Shown: positions 8,180 through 17,615, counted from the first letter of the stretch. The stretch is DNA of 64,000 nt from Tropicimonas aquimaris (GCF_042676185.1 NZ_JBHTJT010000030.1:1-64000), one strand, 5' to 3'. A program made the numbers and translations. Notes: generated by a model from the sequence alone, not told the origin.

Positions 8180-9075
8180 CTCGCGAGTCCTTTCATCTCG
8201 TATCCCGAGGCGCGTGCCTCTTCGGCGCGGAGGCCCAAGCCGTCCGTCGCCCGCGGCGAGGCGGTAGCCCCCTGCCCGGCGCGCAGTTCTGCGGGGAACG
8301 CCTCGACCAGCGCCTGCCGGCAGGCTGCGACACCGGCCGCGTGGCCGATGGTCTCGGGCAGGCCCGCCCGGATCGCCGCCCCGATTTCGTCCACCGCCAA
8401 GGGCGTCGGCAGCGCGCGGCCGACGCTGGCAGCGTAGTCGTAGAACTTCAGCGCCGCGGCTCCATGGTTGCCGCTAGGATCGAGCCACGTGTTCGGAACC
8501 CCGAAGGCATCGGCAACGGTCATCCCGTGCAGGCTCGACGAAAACACGTAGGCGCAGGAGGCGATCTGGCGCACCACGTCCAGCGGATCTTCCGCGGTGA
8601 CGTCGATCAACATCAGCCGCGGGTCCTCCGCCAGCGCCGTCACGAGCGCCGGGTCCCCGCGTTTGCTCAGGTGCGGCACCACGCCGATCCTGTCCTGCCG
8701 CTGCGGCGCTTCCTCAAGCAACTCGGGCGCTAACAGGCCCGGATCGCCATAGCCCTCCGCCCGCTGCCCCAGCAGCGTCGCGGTGATCGGCCCGCGCAGA
8801 AGAGCCAGCCGGACGTTTGCCAGGAACCCGCTGGACACCGGCGCCATCATTCCGCTTCCCCAGATCACCGGCCGGCTGCCATCGTGGCGCGGCTCGGCAT
8901 GGGCGTTGGCGATCATCGTCATCAGGCTGCCCGCGGCATAGAGCTCGCACTCGCCCCGGTGCGCCCAGGCAACCGGACGGCCGGCCAGATGCGCGACCAC
9001 CAGCGGTGACAGCGCATCGCCGAAGTTCGGCTCCTTGCGATACCAGAAGAGTTTTATCGGAGCCTCTGCGGCCAT
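8176..9075 (-). CDS. Polysaccharide pyruvyl transferase family protein (299 aa)
   Basis: Resembles enzymes that add a pyruvate ketal to a sugar of an exported polysaccharide. The family features are the N-terminal LFWYRKEPNFGDALSP, a central YGDPGLLAP, and SSSLHGMTVADAFGVPN, the usual SxHG motif before the C-terminal nucleotide-fold half. The ATG at 9075 is preferred over 9159 because the extra 28 residues are basic and unlike the family. It lies between sufB and sufC, with a strong hairpin at 9164-9204 between it and sufB. No other polysaccharide genes are adjacent, so it looks like an inserted gene. The substrate is unknown. Confidence 0.82.
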   Translation of the reverse strand: MAAEAPIKLFWYRKEPNFGDALSPLVVAHLAGRPVAWAHRGECELYAAGSLMTMIANAHAEPRHDGSRPVIWGSGMMAPVSSGFLANVRLALLRGPITATLLGQRAEGYGDPGLLAPELLEEAPQRQDRIGVVPHLSKRGDPALVTALAEDPRLMLIDVTAEDPLDVVRQIASCAYVFSSSLHGMTVADAFGVPNTWLDPSGNHGAAALKFYDYAASVGRALPTPLAVDEIGAAIRAGLPETIGHAAGVAACRQALVEAFPAELRAGQGATASPRATDGLGLRAEEARASGYEMKGLAR

Positions 9076-9163
9076 CCCATCCGATCCCTGCGACCGTTTC
9101 CAAAAGCGCCAGGGTCGCCCACCCCGGCGCCACCACGCAATCCCCTGTCCAAGTTGCACCCTC

Positions 9164-9204
9164 GAGGCGTGGCGCCGGCCCTCGCCGGCCCGCCACGACG
9201 CCTC
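9164..9204 (-). terminator. Long imperfect hairpin after sufB (possible terminator or processing site)
   Basis: GAGGCGT...GCG pairs with CGC...ACGCCTC around an inner CCGGC/GCCGG stem, starting 13 nt after the sufB stop. There is no T-run. It could reduce expression of the downstream genes relative to iscR-iscS-sufB or protect the upstream mRNA end. Confidence 0.45.
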
Positions 9205-9217
9205 CGGGCCTCAAGCC

Positions 9218-10741
<1,524 letters not shown>

Positions 10742-10776
10742 GTCCTATCCAATCCGTCCTGTGTCGCGGCGCCGGC

Positions 10777-11826
10777 TCAGGAGCCCTGCCCCGACCGTGC
10801 CAACATCCGTCCATGGGCGGCCCCCCAAGCTTCGGCGAACCGCAAAACCTCTTCTTCCGTCGTCTCCGGCCCGATGGACACCCTGATCGCACAGGATGCG
10901 CTGTCACCCAGTCCCATCGTCTGCAGGACCCGGCTGACCTTGACCTTGCCGGAGGAACATGCCGATCCCGCCGAAATGGCGAAGCCGGCCAGATCCATCT
11001 GCATCACCTGGGTCTCGCCCCGCCACCCCGGCACCACGATGCAGGATGTGTTGGGGAGTCGCCTCGACGCTTTCCCGACAAAAATAATATCCTTTGCGGA
11101 AGTTTCCAGAGCTTTTTCTAGAATGCTTCTAAGTTTTTCCACCCGGTCCCAGCAACCCGCTTCCAGATCGCGCTGCGCGGCTTCCGCGGCGGCGCCGAAG
11201 CCCGCGATTCCGATCAGGTTCTCGGTGCCGGAGCGCCGCCCCATCTCCTGCCCGCCACCGCGGATGCGGGCCTCCACGTCGAGGCCCCGCTTCAGCACCA
11301 GCGCGCCGACGCCCTTCGGTCCGCCGAGCTTGTGCGCCGACACCAGCGCCATGTCACATCCCGACCAGTTGAACGCCAGGGGCACCTTGCCGAAGGCCTG
11401 GGTCATGTCGCTGACCGCGAGTCCCTCCGGCAGGGTCTGCAGGACCCCGGTCTCCGAATTGGCCAGTTGCAGGGTGGAGCGCGCAGGCTCGTTCACGGTC
11501 ACCAGGCCGTCGGCAGACACCGGCAGGCTCGTGTCGATCCAGCTTGCCACCGCGTCATGCTCGATTGCCGCGCCAACCAGCCCGCGCCCGGCCAGCGCCA
11601 GCGCCGCCGCCTCGGTCGCTCCGGATGTGAAGACGATATCGGCTCCCTCCGCGCCGAGCGCCTGCGCCACCTGAGCCCGCGCCCGCTCGGCCAGCGCCTT
11701 CGCGGCGCGCCCCTCCGCATGCACGGAGGACGGGTTGCCGACGAGGTCCATCGCCTCCAGCATCGCCGCGCGGGCCTCGGGCCGCAGCGGCGCCGTGGCG
11801 TTCCAGTCGAGGTAGCTCCGGCTCAT
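10777..11826 (-). CDS. Cysteine desulfurase, IscS/NifS-like (349 aa)
   Basis: A second PLP-dependent cysteine desulfurase of the same operon. K166 (SAHKLGGPKG) should bind PLP and C290 (SAGSACSSGK) should carry the persulfide, as in group I desulfurases. At 349 residues it is shorter than E. coli IscS. I chose the ATG at 11826, preceded by CAGGAAAGG; a longer frame to 11928 would run through hairpin repeat sequence and adds unlikely residues. It lies between iscR and sufB. Having both this enzyme and SufS in one operon is a known Rhodobacteraceae arrangement; how they divide the work is not clear from sequence. Confidence 0.9.
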   Translation of the reverse strand: MSRSYLDWNATAPLRPEARAAMLEAMDLVGNPSSVHAEGRAAKALAERARAQVAQALGAEGADIVFTSGATEAAALALAGRGLVGAAIEHDAVASWIDTSLPVSADGLVTVNEPARSTLQLANSETGVLQTLPEGLAVSDMTQAFGKVPLAFNWSGCDMALVSAHKLGGPKGVGALVLKRGLDVEARIRGGGQEMGRRSGTENLIGIAGFGAAAEAAQRDLEAGCWDRVEKLRSILEKALETSAKDIIFVGKASRRLPNTSCIVVPGWRGETQVMQMDLAGFAISAGSACSSGKVKVSRVLQTMGLGDSASCAIRVSIGPETTEEEVLRFAEAWGAAHGRMLARSGQGS

Positions 11827-11840
11827 CCTTTCCTGCCCCG

Positions 11841-11898
11841 CCCTTCTTCTTGGCTCAAATACCCACGCCGAAGGCGCGATCTTTCGCAGGAAAGATCG
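11841..11898. repeat. Dispersed hairpin repeat family 1, copy A
   Basis: The unit begins CCCTTCTTCTTGG, continues through CAAATACCC and a GCCGAAGGCGC segment, and ends in a perfect 9-bp hairpin (CGATCTTTC at 11877-11885, GCAG loop, GAAAGATCG at 11890-11898). Related units lie at 26625-26680, 29826-29858 and 47304-47361. This copy separates iscR from the desulfurase gene. Confidence 0.75.
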
Positions 11899-11899
11899 T

Positions 11900-11922
11900 C
11901 TCCCGCGCCCACCGGGCGGGAG
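11900..11922 (-). terminator. Hairpin between iscR and the desulfurase gene
   Basis: CTCCCGC (11900-11906) pairs perfectly with GCGGGAG (11916-11922), 18 bp downstream of the iscR stop and next to repeat copy A. It lacks a T-run, so it may be a partial terminator or an mRNA-stabilising structure that sets iscR apart from the suf genes. Confidence 0.4.
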
Positions 11923-11939
11923 TGTCATAGGTCAGCGCG

Positions 11940-12407
11940 CTACTCGGTGCAATCGTCGTGGAGCTGGAACAGCGACGGGACGGCCGGACAGGGCGCCAGA
12001 TCGTTATTCACAACGTCCGACAGCCGTGCTTGGTGCAGGAACACGTAGACATGGGCCGAGAGGCTCTCCCAGAGCCGGTTGTTCAGCGATTGCGCCCGGC
12101 TGCCGGAGACACCGCCCTTGGCGCCCGCCCCGGTGTGCAGCGCGCTCACCGTTTCGTCCACCGCAGTCAGGACCTCGGAAACCCGGATCTGCTCGGCCGA
12201 CCGGCCCAGCCGGTAGCCGCCACCCGGACCCCGCACCGATTCCACCAGACCCGCACGCCGAAGCTTCACGAAGAGCTGTTCGAGATAGGGCAGCGAGATG
12301 TCCTGCCGGTCGCTGATTTCGGAGAGCGACACAAGATCCCCGGCCGGGGCCAGCGCGAGATCGGTCAGCGCCACCATTGCGTAACGACCTTTGGTGCTGA
12401 GTTTCAC
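11940..12407 (-). CDS. iscR: Rrf2-family Fe-S regulator IscR, alphaproteobacterial type (155 aa)
   Basis: A winged-helix transcription regulator of Fe-S and iron genes. The N-terminal 80 residues match the Rrf2 DNA-binding domain (MKLSTKGRYAMVALTDLA, then the wing GPGGGYRLGR). The three-cysteine cluster ligand set of E. coli IscR (C92/C98/C104) is absent: the region about 88-110 has no Cys at all, and the only cysteines are C140 and C153 near the C-terminus. Rhodobacter sphaeroides IscR is known to lack two of the three usual cysteines and to bind a cluster in an unusual way, so this fits that type. Translation starts at a GTG with GGAGGGG upstream. It is the first gene of the suf operon. Confidence 0.93.
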   Translation of the reverse strand: MKLSTKGRYAMVALTDLALAPAGDLVSLSEISDRQDISLPYLEQLFVKLRRAGLVESVRGPGGGYRLGRSAEQIRVSEVLTAVDETVSALHTGAGAKGGVSGSRAQSLNNRLWESLSAHVYVFLHQARLSDVVNNDLAPCPAVPSLFQLHDDCTE

Positions 12408-12497
12408 GGAACACCCCTCCCGAAAGGTTGACGTGGGCCTCGGGGGAGCTTAACTGCCTCAGGCTCCGCTGTTATATGCAGCCCACGGAATGGAAGT

Positions 12498-12526
12498 GTT
12501 CTAGTTACCCCGACCGATAGCGTCAA
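12498..12526 (-). promoter_or_regulatory. Predicted sigma-70-type promoter of iscR
   Basis: Reading leftward, TTGACG (12526-12521) is followed after exactly 17 bases by TAGAAC (12503-12498), about 90 bases before the iscR GTG. The -35 hexamer is inside the palindrome at 12520-12542. Confidence 0.5.
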
Positions 12527-12542
12527 TCGCTGGCATTGACGC
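12520..12542. promoter_or_regulatory. Palindromic operator candidate upstream of iscR
   Basis: GCGTCAAT and ATTGACGC form a perfect 8-bp inverted repeat with a 7-bp spacer, in the divergent region between iscR and the hydrolase gene. It covers the presumed iscR -35 box, the usual place for autorepression. Binding by IscR itself or another iron regulator is inference. Confidence 0.5.
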
Positions 12543-12574
12543 ATTCGCAACCAGACAAGGAAAGAGGCAGGCAC

Positions 12575-13228
12575 ATGCCCGAGGTGATATTCCCCGGACC
12601 CGAAGGACGGCTGGAGGGCCGCTATCACCCGCAGAAGGAGAAAGACGCGCCGATCGCGATCCTGCTTCATCCGCACCCGCAGTTCGGCGGCACGATGAAC
12701 AACAAGGTCGTCTACAACCTCCACTACACGTTCCATAACATGGGCTTCACCGTCCTGCGGTTCAATTTCCGCGGCGTGGGCCGGAGCCAGGGCGAGTACG
12801 ACCAGGGCGTGGGCGAGCTCAGCGATGCAGCTTCGGCGCTCGACTACCTGCAGTCGATGAACCAGAACGCCAAGCATTGCTGGGTCGCAGGCTTCTCCTT
12901 CGGGGCCTGGATCGGCATGCAACTGCTGATGCGCCGCCCCGAGATCACCGGTTTCGTCTCGGTCTCGCCGCCGGCCAACATGTACGACTTCTCCTTCCTG
13001 GCGCCCTGCCCCTCTTCCGGCCTCATCATCAACGGTGCCGCCGATCGCGTGGCACCGCCCAAGGACACCCAGGCGCTGGTCGCCAAGCTGCACGAGCAGA
13101 AGGGCATCACCGTCACCCACGAAGAGATGGAGGGCGCGGGCCACTTCTTCGAAGAACCGCACATGCAGCCGATGCTCGATCACGTGGAAACCTACGTGCG
13201 ACGCCGGCTGACCGAAACCACGCGCTGA
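12575..13228 (+). CDS. Alpha/beta hydrolase (217 aa)
   Basis: A small cytosolic hydrolase with the opening PEVIFPGPEGRLEGRY and LLHPHPQFGGTMNN, typical of a conserved proteobacterial alpha/beta-hydrolase family. The nucleophile elbow is GFSFGA (S108), an Asp follows in the GAADRVAPP segment, and the likely catalytic His is in GAGHFFEE. The ATG at 12575 is preferred because purine-rich AGGAAAGAGG precedes it and the upstream 13 residues are not conserved-looking. It is divergent from iscR and shares the palindrome at 12520-12542. It is followed 8 bp later by a small gene. The substrate is unknown. Confidence 0.88.
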   Translation: MPEVIFPGPEGRLEGRYHPQKEKDAPIAILLHPHPQFGGTMNNKVVYNLHYTFHNMGFTVLRFNFRGVGRSQGEYDQGVGELSDAASALDYLQSMNQNAKHCWVAGFSFGAWIGMQLLMRRPEITGFVSVSPPANMYDFSFLAPCPSSGLIINGAADRVAPPKDTQALVAKLHEQKGITVTHEEMEGAGHFFEEPHMQPMLDHVETYVRRRLTETTR

Positions 13229-13236
13229 GGCCCGCC

Positions 13237-13464
13237 ATGAGCGTTCTGGAGGATCTCGCCGACAGTCTGGCGAGGGACACGATCAAGGAAGCCTTCCGGA
13301 TTGGCCGCGAGAGCCTGATTCAAGACGTCGCAAAGCAGCTCGGCGCAACCTCCACGACCATGGAGGAAGCCTACCTGACCTCGATCCGGATGCGCCTGGC
13401 CGAACGCCGGGCGCGGGAGTTCCTGACGACACAGGTCAAGCAGGCCGACGCGAAGAGCGGCTGA
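13237..13464 (+). CDS. Small conserved-looking hypothetical protein (75 aa)
   Basis: Not recognised. It is predicted to be all-helical, with alternating acidic and basic residues (MSVLEDLADSLARDTIKEAFRI) and no membrane segment or Cys. It starts 8 bp after the hydrolase stop, so it is probably co-transcribed with it. A hairpin at 13484-13506 ends the pair. The size and helical nature fit an accessory or regulatory protein, but no function can be given. Confidence 0.7.
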   Translation: MSVLEDLADSLARDTIKEAFRIGRESLIQDVAKQLGATSTTMEEAYLTSIRMRLAERRAREFLTTQVKQADAKSG

Positions 13465-13483
13465 CTCGGGGCAAGGGCGCGCG

Positions 13484-13506
13484 CGGGCAACGCTTGTCGT
13501 TGCCCG
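13484..13506 (+). terminator. Terminator-like hairpin
   Basis: CGGGCAACG pairs perfectly with CGTTGCCCG around a 5-base loop, 20 bp after the stop of the 75-aa gene. No T-run follows. Confidence 0.5.
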
Positions 13507-13528
13507 GCGAACCGCCTAAAGGCGGATC

Positions 13529-14158
13529 ATGACCAACAAACTCGCCGACCAGATCTCCTTTCTGCAGGAAATCGACCACCTGAAGGGTGTGCTCCGGGCC
13601 ACGCCCATCGCCGACAATTCGCGCCGCGAGAACTCGGCCGAGCATTCCTGGCATATCGCGATGTACGCGCTGGTCCTGGCCGACGAGGCCGGGCCGGAGG
13701 TGCGGATCGACCGGGTGATCCGGATGCTCCTGCTGCACGACATCGTGGAAATCGACGCTGGCGACATGCCGATTCATGAGGTCCACGATGCCGAGGCCCA
13801 TGCAGCCAAGGAACGCGCCGCCGCAGACCGGCTGTTCGGCCTGCTGCCTGCGGCGCAGGCCACCGAGTTCCGCGCTCTCTGGGACGAGTTCGAAGCCGCA
13901 GAGACCGCCGATGCGATCTTCGCGAAAACCATCGACCGCGTGCAGCCTCTGCTTCTGAACCTCGCCAATGGCGGCGGCAGCTGGATCGACTATGACGTCA
14001 CCCTCGACCAGATCGACGACCGCGTCGGGGAAAAGGTCATGCGTGGGGCCCCGGCGCTTTGGCACCATGTGCGTGCCCGCGTGGCTGGGTTTTTCGCCAA
14101 TCAGGCAGCCTCGGTGCCCGCTCCGGAAGCAGCGCATCCAGAACCACGAAAGCCGTGA
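13529..14158 (+). CDS. HD-domain phosphohydrolase, YfbR/HDDC2-like (209 aa)
   Basis: A metal-dependent phosphohydrolase, probably a 5'-nucleotidase acting on deoxynucleoside monophosphates by analogy with YfbR/HDDC2. The metal ligands are visible as H39 (SAEHSWH), H70-D71 (LLLHDIVE) and a later Asp in the TIDRVQPLLLN region. The fold is all helical. Its last 122 bp overlap the 3' end of the gene on the opposite strand (14037-15113), so the C-terminal 40 residues, rich in Pro and Ala, are encoded in sequence that is also coding in antisense. Confidence 0.85.
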   Translation: MTNKLADQISFLQEIDHLKGVLRATPIADNSRRENSAEHSWHIAMYALVLADEAGPEVRIDRVIRMLLLHDIVEIDAGDMPIHEVHDAEAHAAKERAAADRLFGLLPAAQATEFRALWDEFEAAETADAIFAKTIDRVQPLLLNLANGGGSWIDYDVTLDQIDDRVGEKVMRGAPALWHHVRARVAGFFANQAASVPAPEAAHPEPRKP

Positions 14159-15113
14159 GCACCCAGGCCAGCGCAAGCCCGATCTGACCGAGCCGGCTCA
14201 GCATCGCCACCTCGGCGCTGTCGGATAGCGGCGCGATCGCGCCGCCGAAGAGGATCAGGAAGGTCGTCATGGCCGAGCCCGCCAGTGCCGAATCCGGGCG
14301 TTCCGAGGCGTGCCACCAGCCAAAGCCGAGGCAGAGCGCCAGCACCACCAGCGCCAGGAACGGAAAGAACGTCGCCGCTACAACGAGCTCATGGGCCGTC
14401 ACCGCCGCGAGGCCGCCGATCAGGTTCGCCGCCAGCATCGCGCCCGCCACAGCCGGCCCGTCCTCGGTGCTCGCGGCAAGCTGCTGGGACAGGATCGCCA
14501 CAAAGAGCAGCGTCAAAGGCGCGCCGCCATCCACCAGAAAGAACGCCAGCGCGAAGGGCACCGTCACCAGCGCCATACGCAGCTGGCGGCGCTCTGGGTC
14601 GAAGTCCGGCTCGCCTCCCTGTGGCGCCTCCTGCGTCACATGCGCCCGCCTCGGCACTGGCAGCAGCACGAACGCCGCCCATGTCGTGAGGAGCGCGAAG
14701 ACCATGTTGGCCGACAGCCAGATCACCACCCAGACCGCCAGCTCGACCGAGCCCCGCGCCAGCAGCGGCACCAGCAGCGCCGCGAGCAAGGCCAGCACCA
14801 CCAGCAACGGTGAGCGCCCTCGAACGGAAAGCGCGAATGCCCAGAGGACGGCCAGACAGACCCCGATCAGGTAGAGCACCGGATAGGGGCGTAGCAGGCT
14901 GAACACCGCCGTGGCCAATGTCAGCAGGCCGATCGCGGTCAGCACCAGCTTCACCCCGCCCGCCAGTGACGGCGGCGCAGGCGCCTGCAGGAAGAGCGCG
15001 GCGAAGACCGCCCCGACAAAGGCCATCGGCCAGTCGAAAGCGACCCCGAGGAGGAAGAGCACCGCCGGCCCGAGCGCCAGCCGCATGCCGAGGCGTGAAT
15101 CCTCAATAGGCAT
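14037..15113 (-). CDS. FUSC/DUF2955-type multi-pass membrane protein, efflux component (358 aa)
   Basis: An inner-membrane protein with about ten hydrophobic helices in two clusters (roughly 10-160 and 190-330) separated by a polar linker (PRRAHVTQEAPQGGEPDFDPERRQ). This is the half-repeat layout of FUSC/aromatic-acid-exporter-like proteins. The gene starts 11 bp inside the end of an HlyD-family gene, the pairing seen for AaeA/AaeB-like efflux systems. Together they probably export small aromatic or amphipathic compounds; the substrate is unknown. Its C-terminal tail overlaps the HD-domain gene head-on. Confidence 0.75.
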   Translation of the reverse strand: MPIEDSRLGMRLALGPAVLFLLGVAFDWPMAFVGAVFAALFLQAPAPPSLAGGVKLVLTAIGLLTLATAVFSLLRPYPVLYLIGVCLAVLWAFALSVRGRSPLLVVLALLAALLVPLLARGSVELAVWVVIWLSANMVFALLTTWAAFVLLPVPRRAHVTQEAPQGGEPDFDPERRQLRMALVTVPFALAFFLVDGGAPLTLLFVAILSQQLAASTEDGPAVAGAMLAANLIGGLAAVTAHELVVAATFFPFLALVVLALCLGFGWWHASERPDSALAGSAMTTFLILFGGAIAPLSDSAEVAMLSRLGQIGLALAWVLTAFVVLDALLPERAPRLPDWRKTQPRGHAHGAKAPGPHA

Positions 15114-16167
15114 AGGAGAGCCAGGACAGCGCGCGGATATAGGCCCGCCCGAGCGCGTTCAGGACCGGGTTGTCGGTCGTGTAGACGATCACGTCGGCCT
15201 GCCCGTTGATCTGGAACAGAACGTCGTCGTCCGGGTCACCGGCCTCGTAGCCCGGCAGGACGATCCGCACCGGGAATCGCTGCGGCGCCCGCATCCAGCC
15301 GGAACTGCGGGGCGCGGCGGCGAGCGTGCCGGGCTGGTTCTCGGTGCCGATGGCGACCGCGCCGGAGAAACTTTCGACCCGGCCCTCCAGCACTCGGCCC
15401 GGCTGGATGTCCAGCGTCACCTCGACAGGGTCGCCCACGCTGACCTCGCCGAGGTTGTTCTCGGTGAGGAAGGCGTCGATCCAGACGAACTCAGTGTCCA
15501 CGAAGGTCATCAGCGGCGTCCCGGCCTTCGCATAGGCGCCGGCCGCAACGTCGAGATTGCTCAGCCCGCCCGCCGTGGGTGCGGTCAGTTCGGTCCAGCC
15601 AAGTTCCAGCTCCGCCTGCGCCACCTCGGCGAGCGCCTGCCGGATCGCGGGGTTGTCCGCTCCCTCGGGGCCGAGCTGCTGCTGCGCCCGCCACAGATCG
15701 GCCTCCGCCCGGGCCTGCGCGCCCTCCGCATCGGCCAGCGCGGCCCGCGCCGCATCGCCACGCGCAGCGGCGATCAACCCCCGGTTCTCCAGCTCGAAGA
15801 CCCGGGAGGACTGCAGCCGGACGTTCTCCAGAGCAGCCTCCGCCTGGCTCAGCGCGGCCTGCGCCGCGGCCACGCCGGCCGAGCTCTCCCCGATCGAGAG
15901 GATCACCGCGTCCAGCTCGGCCCGCGCCCGGTCCAGCCGGTTCCGGTAGGCCCGCGCGTCGATGCGCGCCAGCACCTCTCCGGCCTCCACCAGCTGGCCG
16001 TTGGAGACCGCCACATCGACCAGCGACCCGGATACCTGCGGCACGATCGGCGTCACCACCGCCTTGACCCGCGCGTTCGACGTAAAGGGCGTGAACCGGT
16101 CGGCCGCCAGATACCAGGCGAACACCAGAACCGCGATCAACAGAACCAGTCGGATGAGCGTCTTCAT
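15103..16167 (-). CDS. HlyD/EmrA-type membrane fusion protein (354 aa)
   Basis: A periplasmic adaptor anchored by an N-terminal membrane helix (about 5-22). A split biotinyl/lipoyl-like domain follows (VSGSLVDVAVSNGQLVEAGEVLARID and, after the hairpin, LTAPTAGGLSNLDVAAGAYAKAGTPL), then a long Ala-rich coiled-coil hairpin (about 75-185) and a beta-barrel. The ATG at 16167 has GAGGAG 7 bases upstream. It is translationally coupled to the FUSC-like gene downstream. It should link that inner-membrane protein to the periplasm for export. Confidence 0.88.
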   Translation of the reverse strand: MKTLIRLVLLIAVLVFAWYLAADRFTPFTSNARVKAVVTPIVPQVSGSLVDVAVSNGQLVEAGEVLARIDARAYRNRLDRARAELDAVILSIGESSAGVAAAQAALSQAEAALENVRLQSSRVFELENRGLIAAARGDAARAALADAEGAQARAEADLWRAQQQLGPEGADNPAIRQALAEVAQAELELGWTELTAPTAGGLSNLDVAAGAYAKAGTPLMTFVDTEFVWIDAFLTENNLGEVSVGDPVEVTLDIQPGRVLEGRVESFSGAVAIGTENQPGTLAAAPRSSGWMRAPQRFPVRIVLPGYEAGDPDDDVLFQINGQADVIVYTTDNPVLNALGRAYIRALSWLSYAY

Positions 16168-16305
16168 GCGTTTCTCCTCAGTCCCGCACCCCCAGGCACA
16201 CCCCAGCACAGGATCCGCGCCCTGTCACCGGGACACACGGTCCGCCTCGAAAATCGCCGGTTTCCCGGCCTGCTGCTTCTCGCAACGGCGGGGGCAGGGC
16301 AAAAC

Positions 16306-16323
16306 GGTATACATTTGCATACC
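16306..16323. promoter_or_regulatory. Palindromic operator candidate upstream of icd
   Basis: GGTATACATTTGCATACC is a near-perfect inverted repeat (GGTATxC and GxATACC) in the divergent region between the efflux pair and icd. The half-site style resembles GntR-family operators, but the regulator is unknown and it could serve either gene. Confidence 0.4.
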
Positions 16324-16400
16324 ATATTCCAGTGGCGCGAGGATTGCGCTATGACGCGGGCAGGTTCCGACTCAATCCAGCCCATTGCAAGAGAGACCCC

Positions 16401-17615
16401 ATGACCAAGATCAAGGTGGACAACCCCATCGTCGAGATGGACGGCGACGAGATGACCCGGATCATCTGGGACTTCATCAAACAGAAGCTGATCCTGCCCT
16501 ACCTGGACATCGACCTGCTCTACTACGACCTCGGGATCGAGGAGCGGGACCGTACCGAAGACCAGATCACCATCGACGCCGCCGAAAAGACCAAGGAAGT
16601 GGGCGTCGCGGTCAAATGCGCCACCATCACCCCCGATGAAGCGCGGGTCGAGGAATTCGGGCTGAAGAAGATGTGGCGCTCGCCCAACGGCACGATCCGC
16701 AACATCCTCGGCGGCGTGGTTTTCCGCCAGCCGATCATCTGCCGCAACGTGCCGCGCCTTGTGCCCGGCTGGACCCGGCCCATCGTGATCGGCCGCCACG
16801 CCTTTGGCGACCAGTACCGCGCGACCGACTTCAAGTTCCCCGGTTCGGGCAAGCTCTCCATGAAATTCGTCGGCGACGACGGCACGGTGATCGAGGAAGA
16901 GGTCTACCAGGCCCCCTCCTCCGGCGTCTTCATGGGCATGTACAACCTCGACGATTCGATCCGCGACTTCGCCCGGGCCTCGTTCAACTACGGCCTGAAC
17001 CTTGGCTGGCCGGTGTACCTGTCGACCAAGAATACGATCCTCAAGCAGTATGACGGCCGCTTCCTGGAGCTGTTCCAGCAGGTCTTCGAGGAAGAGTTCG
17101 AGGAAAAGTTCAAGGAAAAGGGCATCTGGTACGAACATCGCCTGATCGACGACATGGTCGCCTGCTGCATGAAGTGGAACGGCGGTTTCGTCTGGGCCAC
17201 CAAGAACTACGATGGCGACGTGCAGTCCGACACCGTGGCGCAGGGCTTCGGCTCGCTCGGCCTGATGACCTCGCAGCTGATGACGCCGGATGGCAAGATC
17301 GTCGAGGCCGAGGCCGCCCACGGCACGGTCACACGCCACTATCGCCAGCACCAGGCCGGCCAGCAGACCTCGACCAACTCCATCGCCTCGATCTTTGCCT
17401 GGACCGGCGGGCTGAAGCACCGTGCGAAGCTCGACGAGAACATCGCCCTGATGTCCTTTGCCACGACGCTGGAGAAGGTGATCGTGGAGACCGTCGAGGA
17501 CGGCTTCATGACCAAGGACCTCGCGCTGCTCGTCGGCCCGGATCAGGGCTGGCTCACCACGATGGGCTTCCTCGAGAAGATCGACGAGAACCTCAATCGC
17601 GCGCTCGCCGGCTAG
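16401..17615 (+). CDS. icd: NADP-dependent isocitrate dehydrogenase (404 aa)
   Basis: Oxidatively decarboxylates isocitrate to 2-oxoglutarate in the TCA cycle. It is the homodimeric type resembling mitochondrial IDH rather than E. coli Icd: the start TKIKVDNPIVEMDGDEMTRIIW, the substrate loop SPNGTIRN, the RHAFGDQYRATD block and the metal-binding IDDMVA region are all present. Length is as expected. The ATG at 16401 is preferred to an upstream in-frame start at 16332 because GAGAGA precedes it and it begins the conserved sequence. The gene is monocistronic, with a palindrome upstream and a terminator hairpin downstream. Confidence 0.97.
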   Translation: MTKIKVDNPIVEMDGDEMTRIIWDFIKQKLILPYLDIDLLYYDLGIEERDRTEDQITIDAAEKTKEVGVAVKCATITPDEARVEEFGLKKMWRSPNGTIRNILGGVVFRQPIICRNVPRLVPGWTRPIVIGRHAFGDQYRATDFKFPGSGKLSMKFVGDDGTVIEEEVYQAPSSGVFMGMYNLDDSIRDFARASFNYGLNLGWPVYLSTKNTILKQYDGRFLELFQQVFEEEFEEKFKEKGIWYEHRLIDDMVACCMKWNGGFVWATKNYDGDVQSDTVAQGFGSLGLMTSQLMTPDGKIVEAEAAHGTVTRHYRQHQAGQQTSTNSIASIFAWTGGLKHRAKLDENIALMSFATTLEKVIVETVEDGFMTKDLALLVGPDQGWLTTMGFLEKIDENLNRALAG

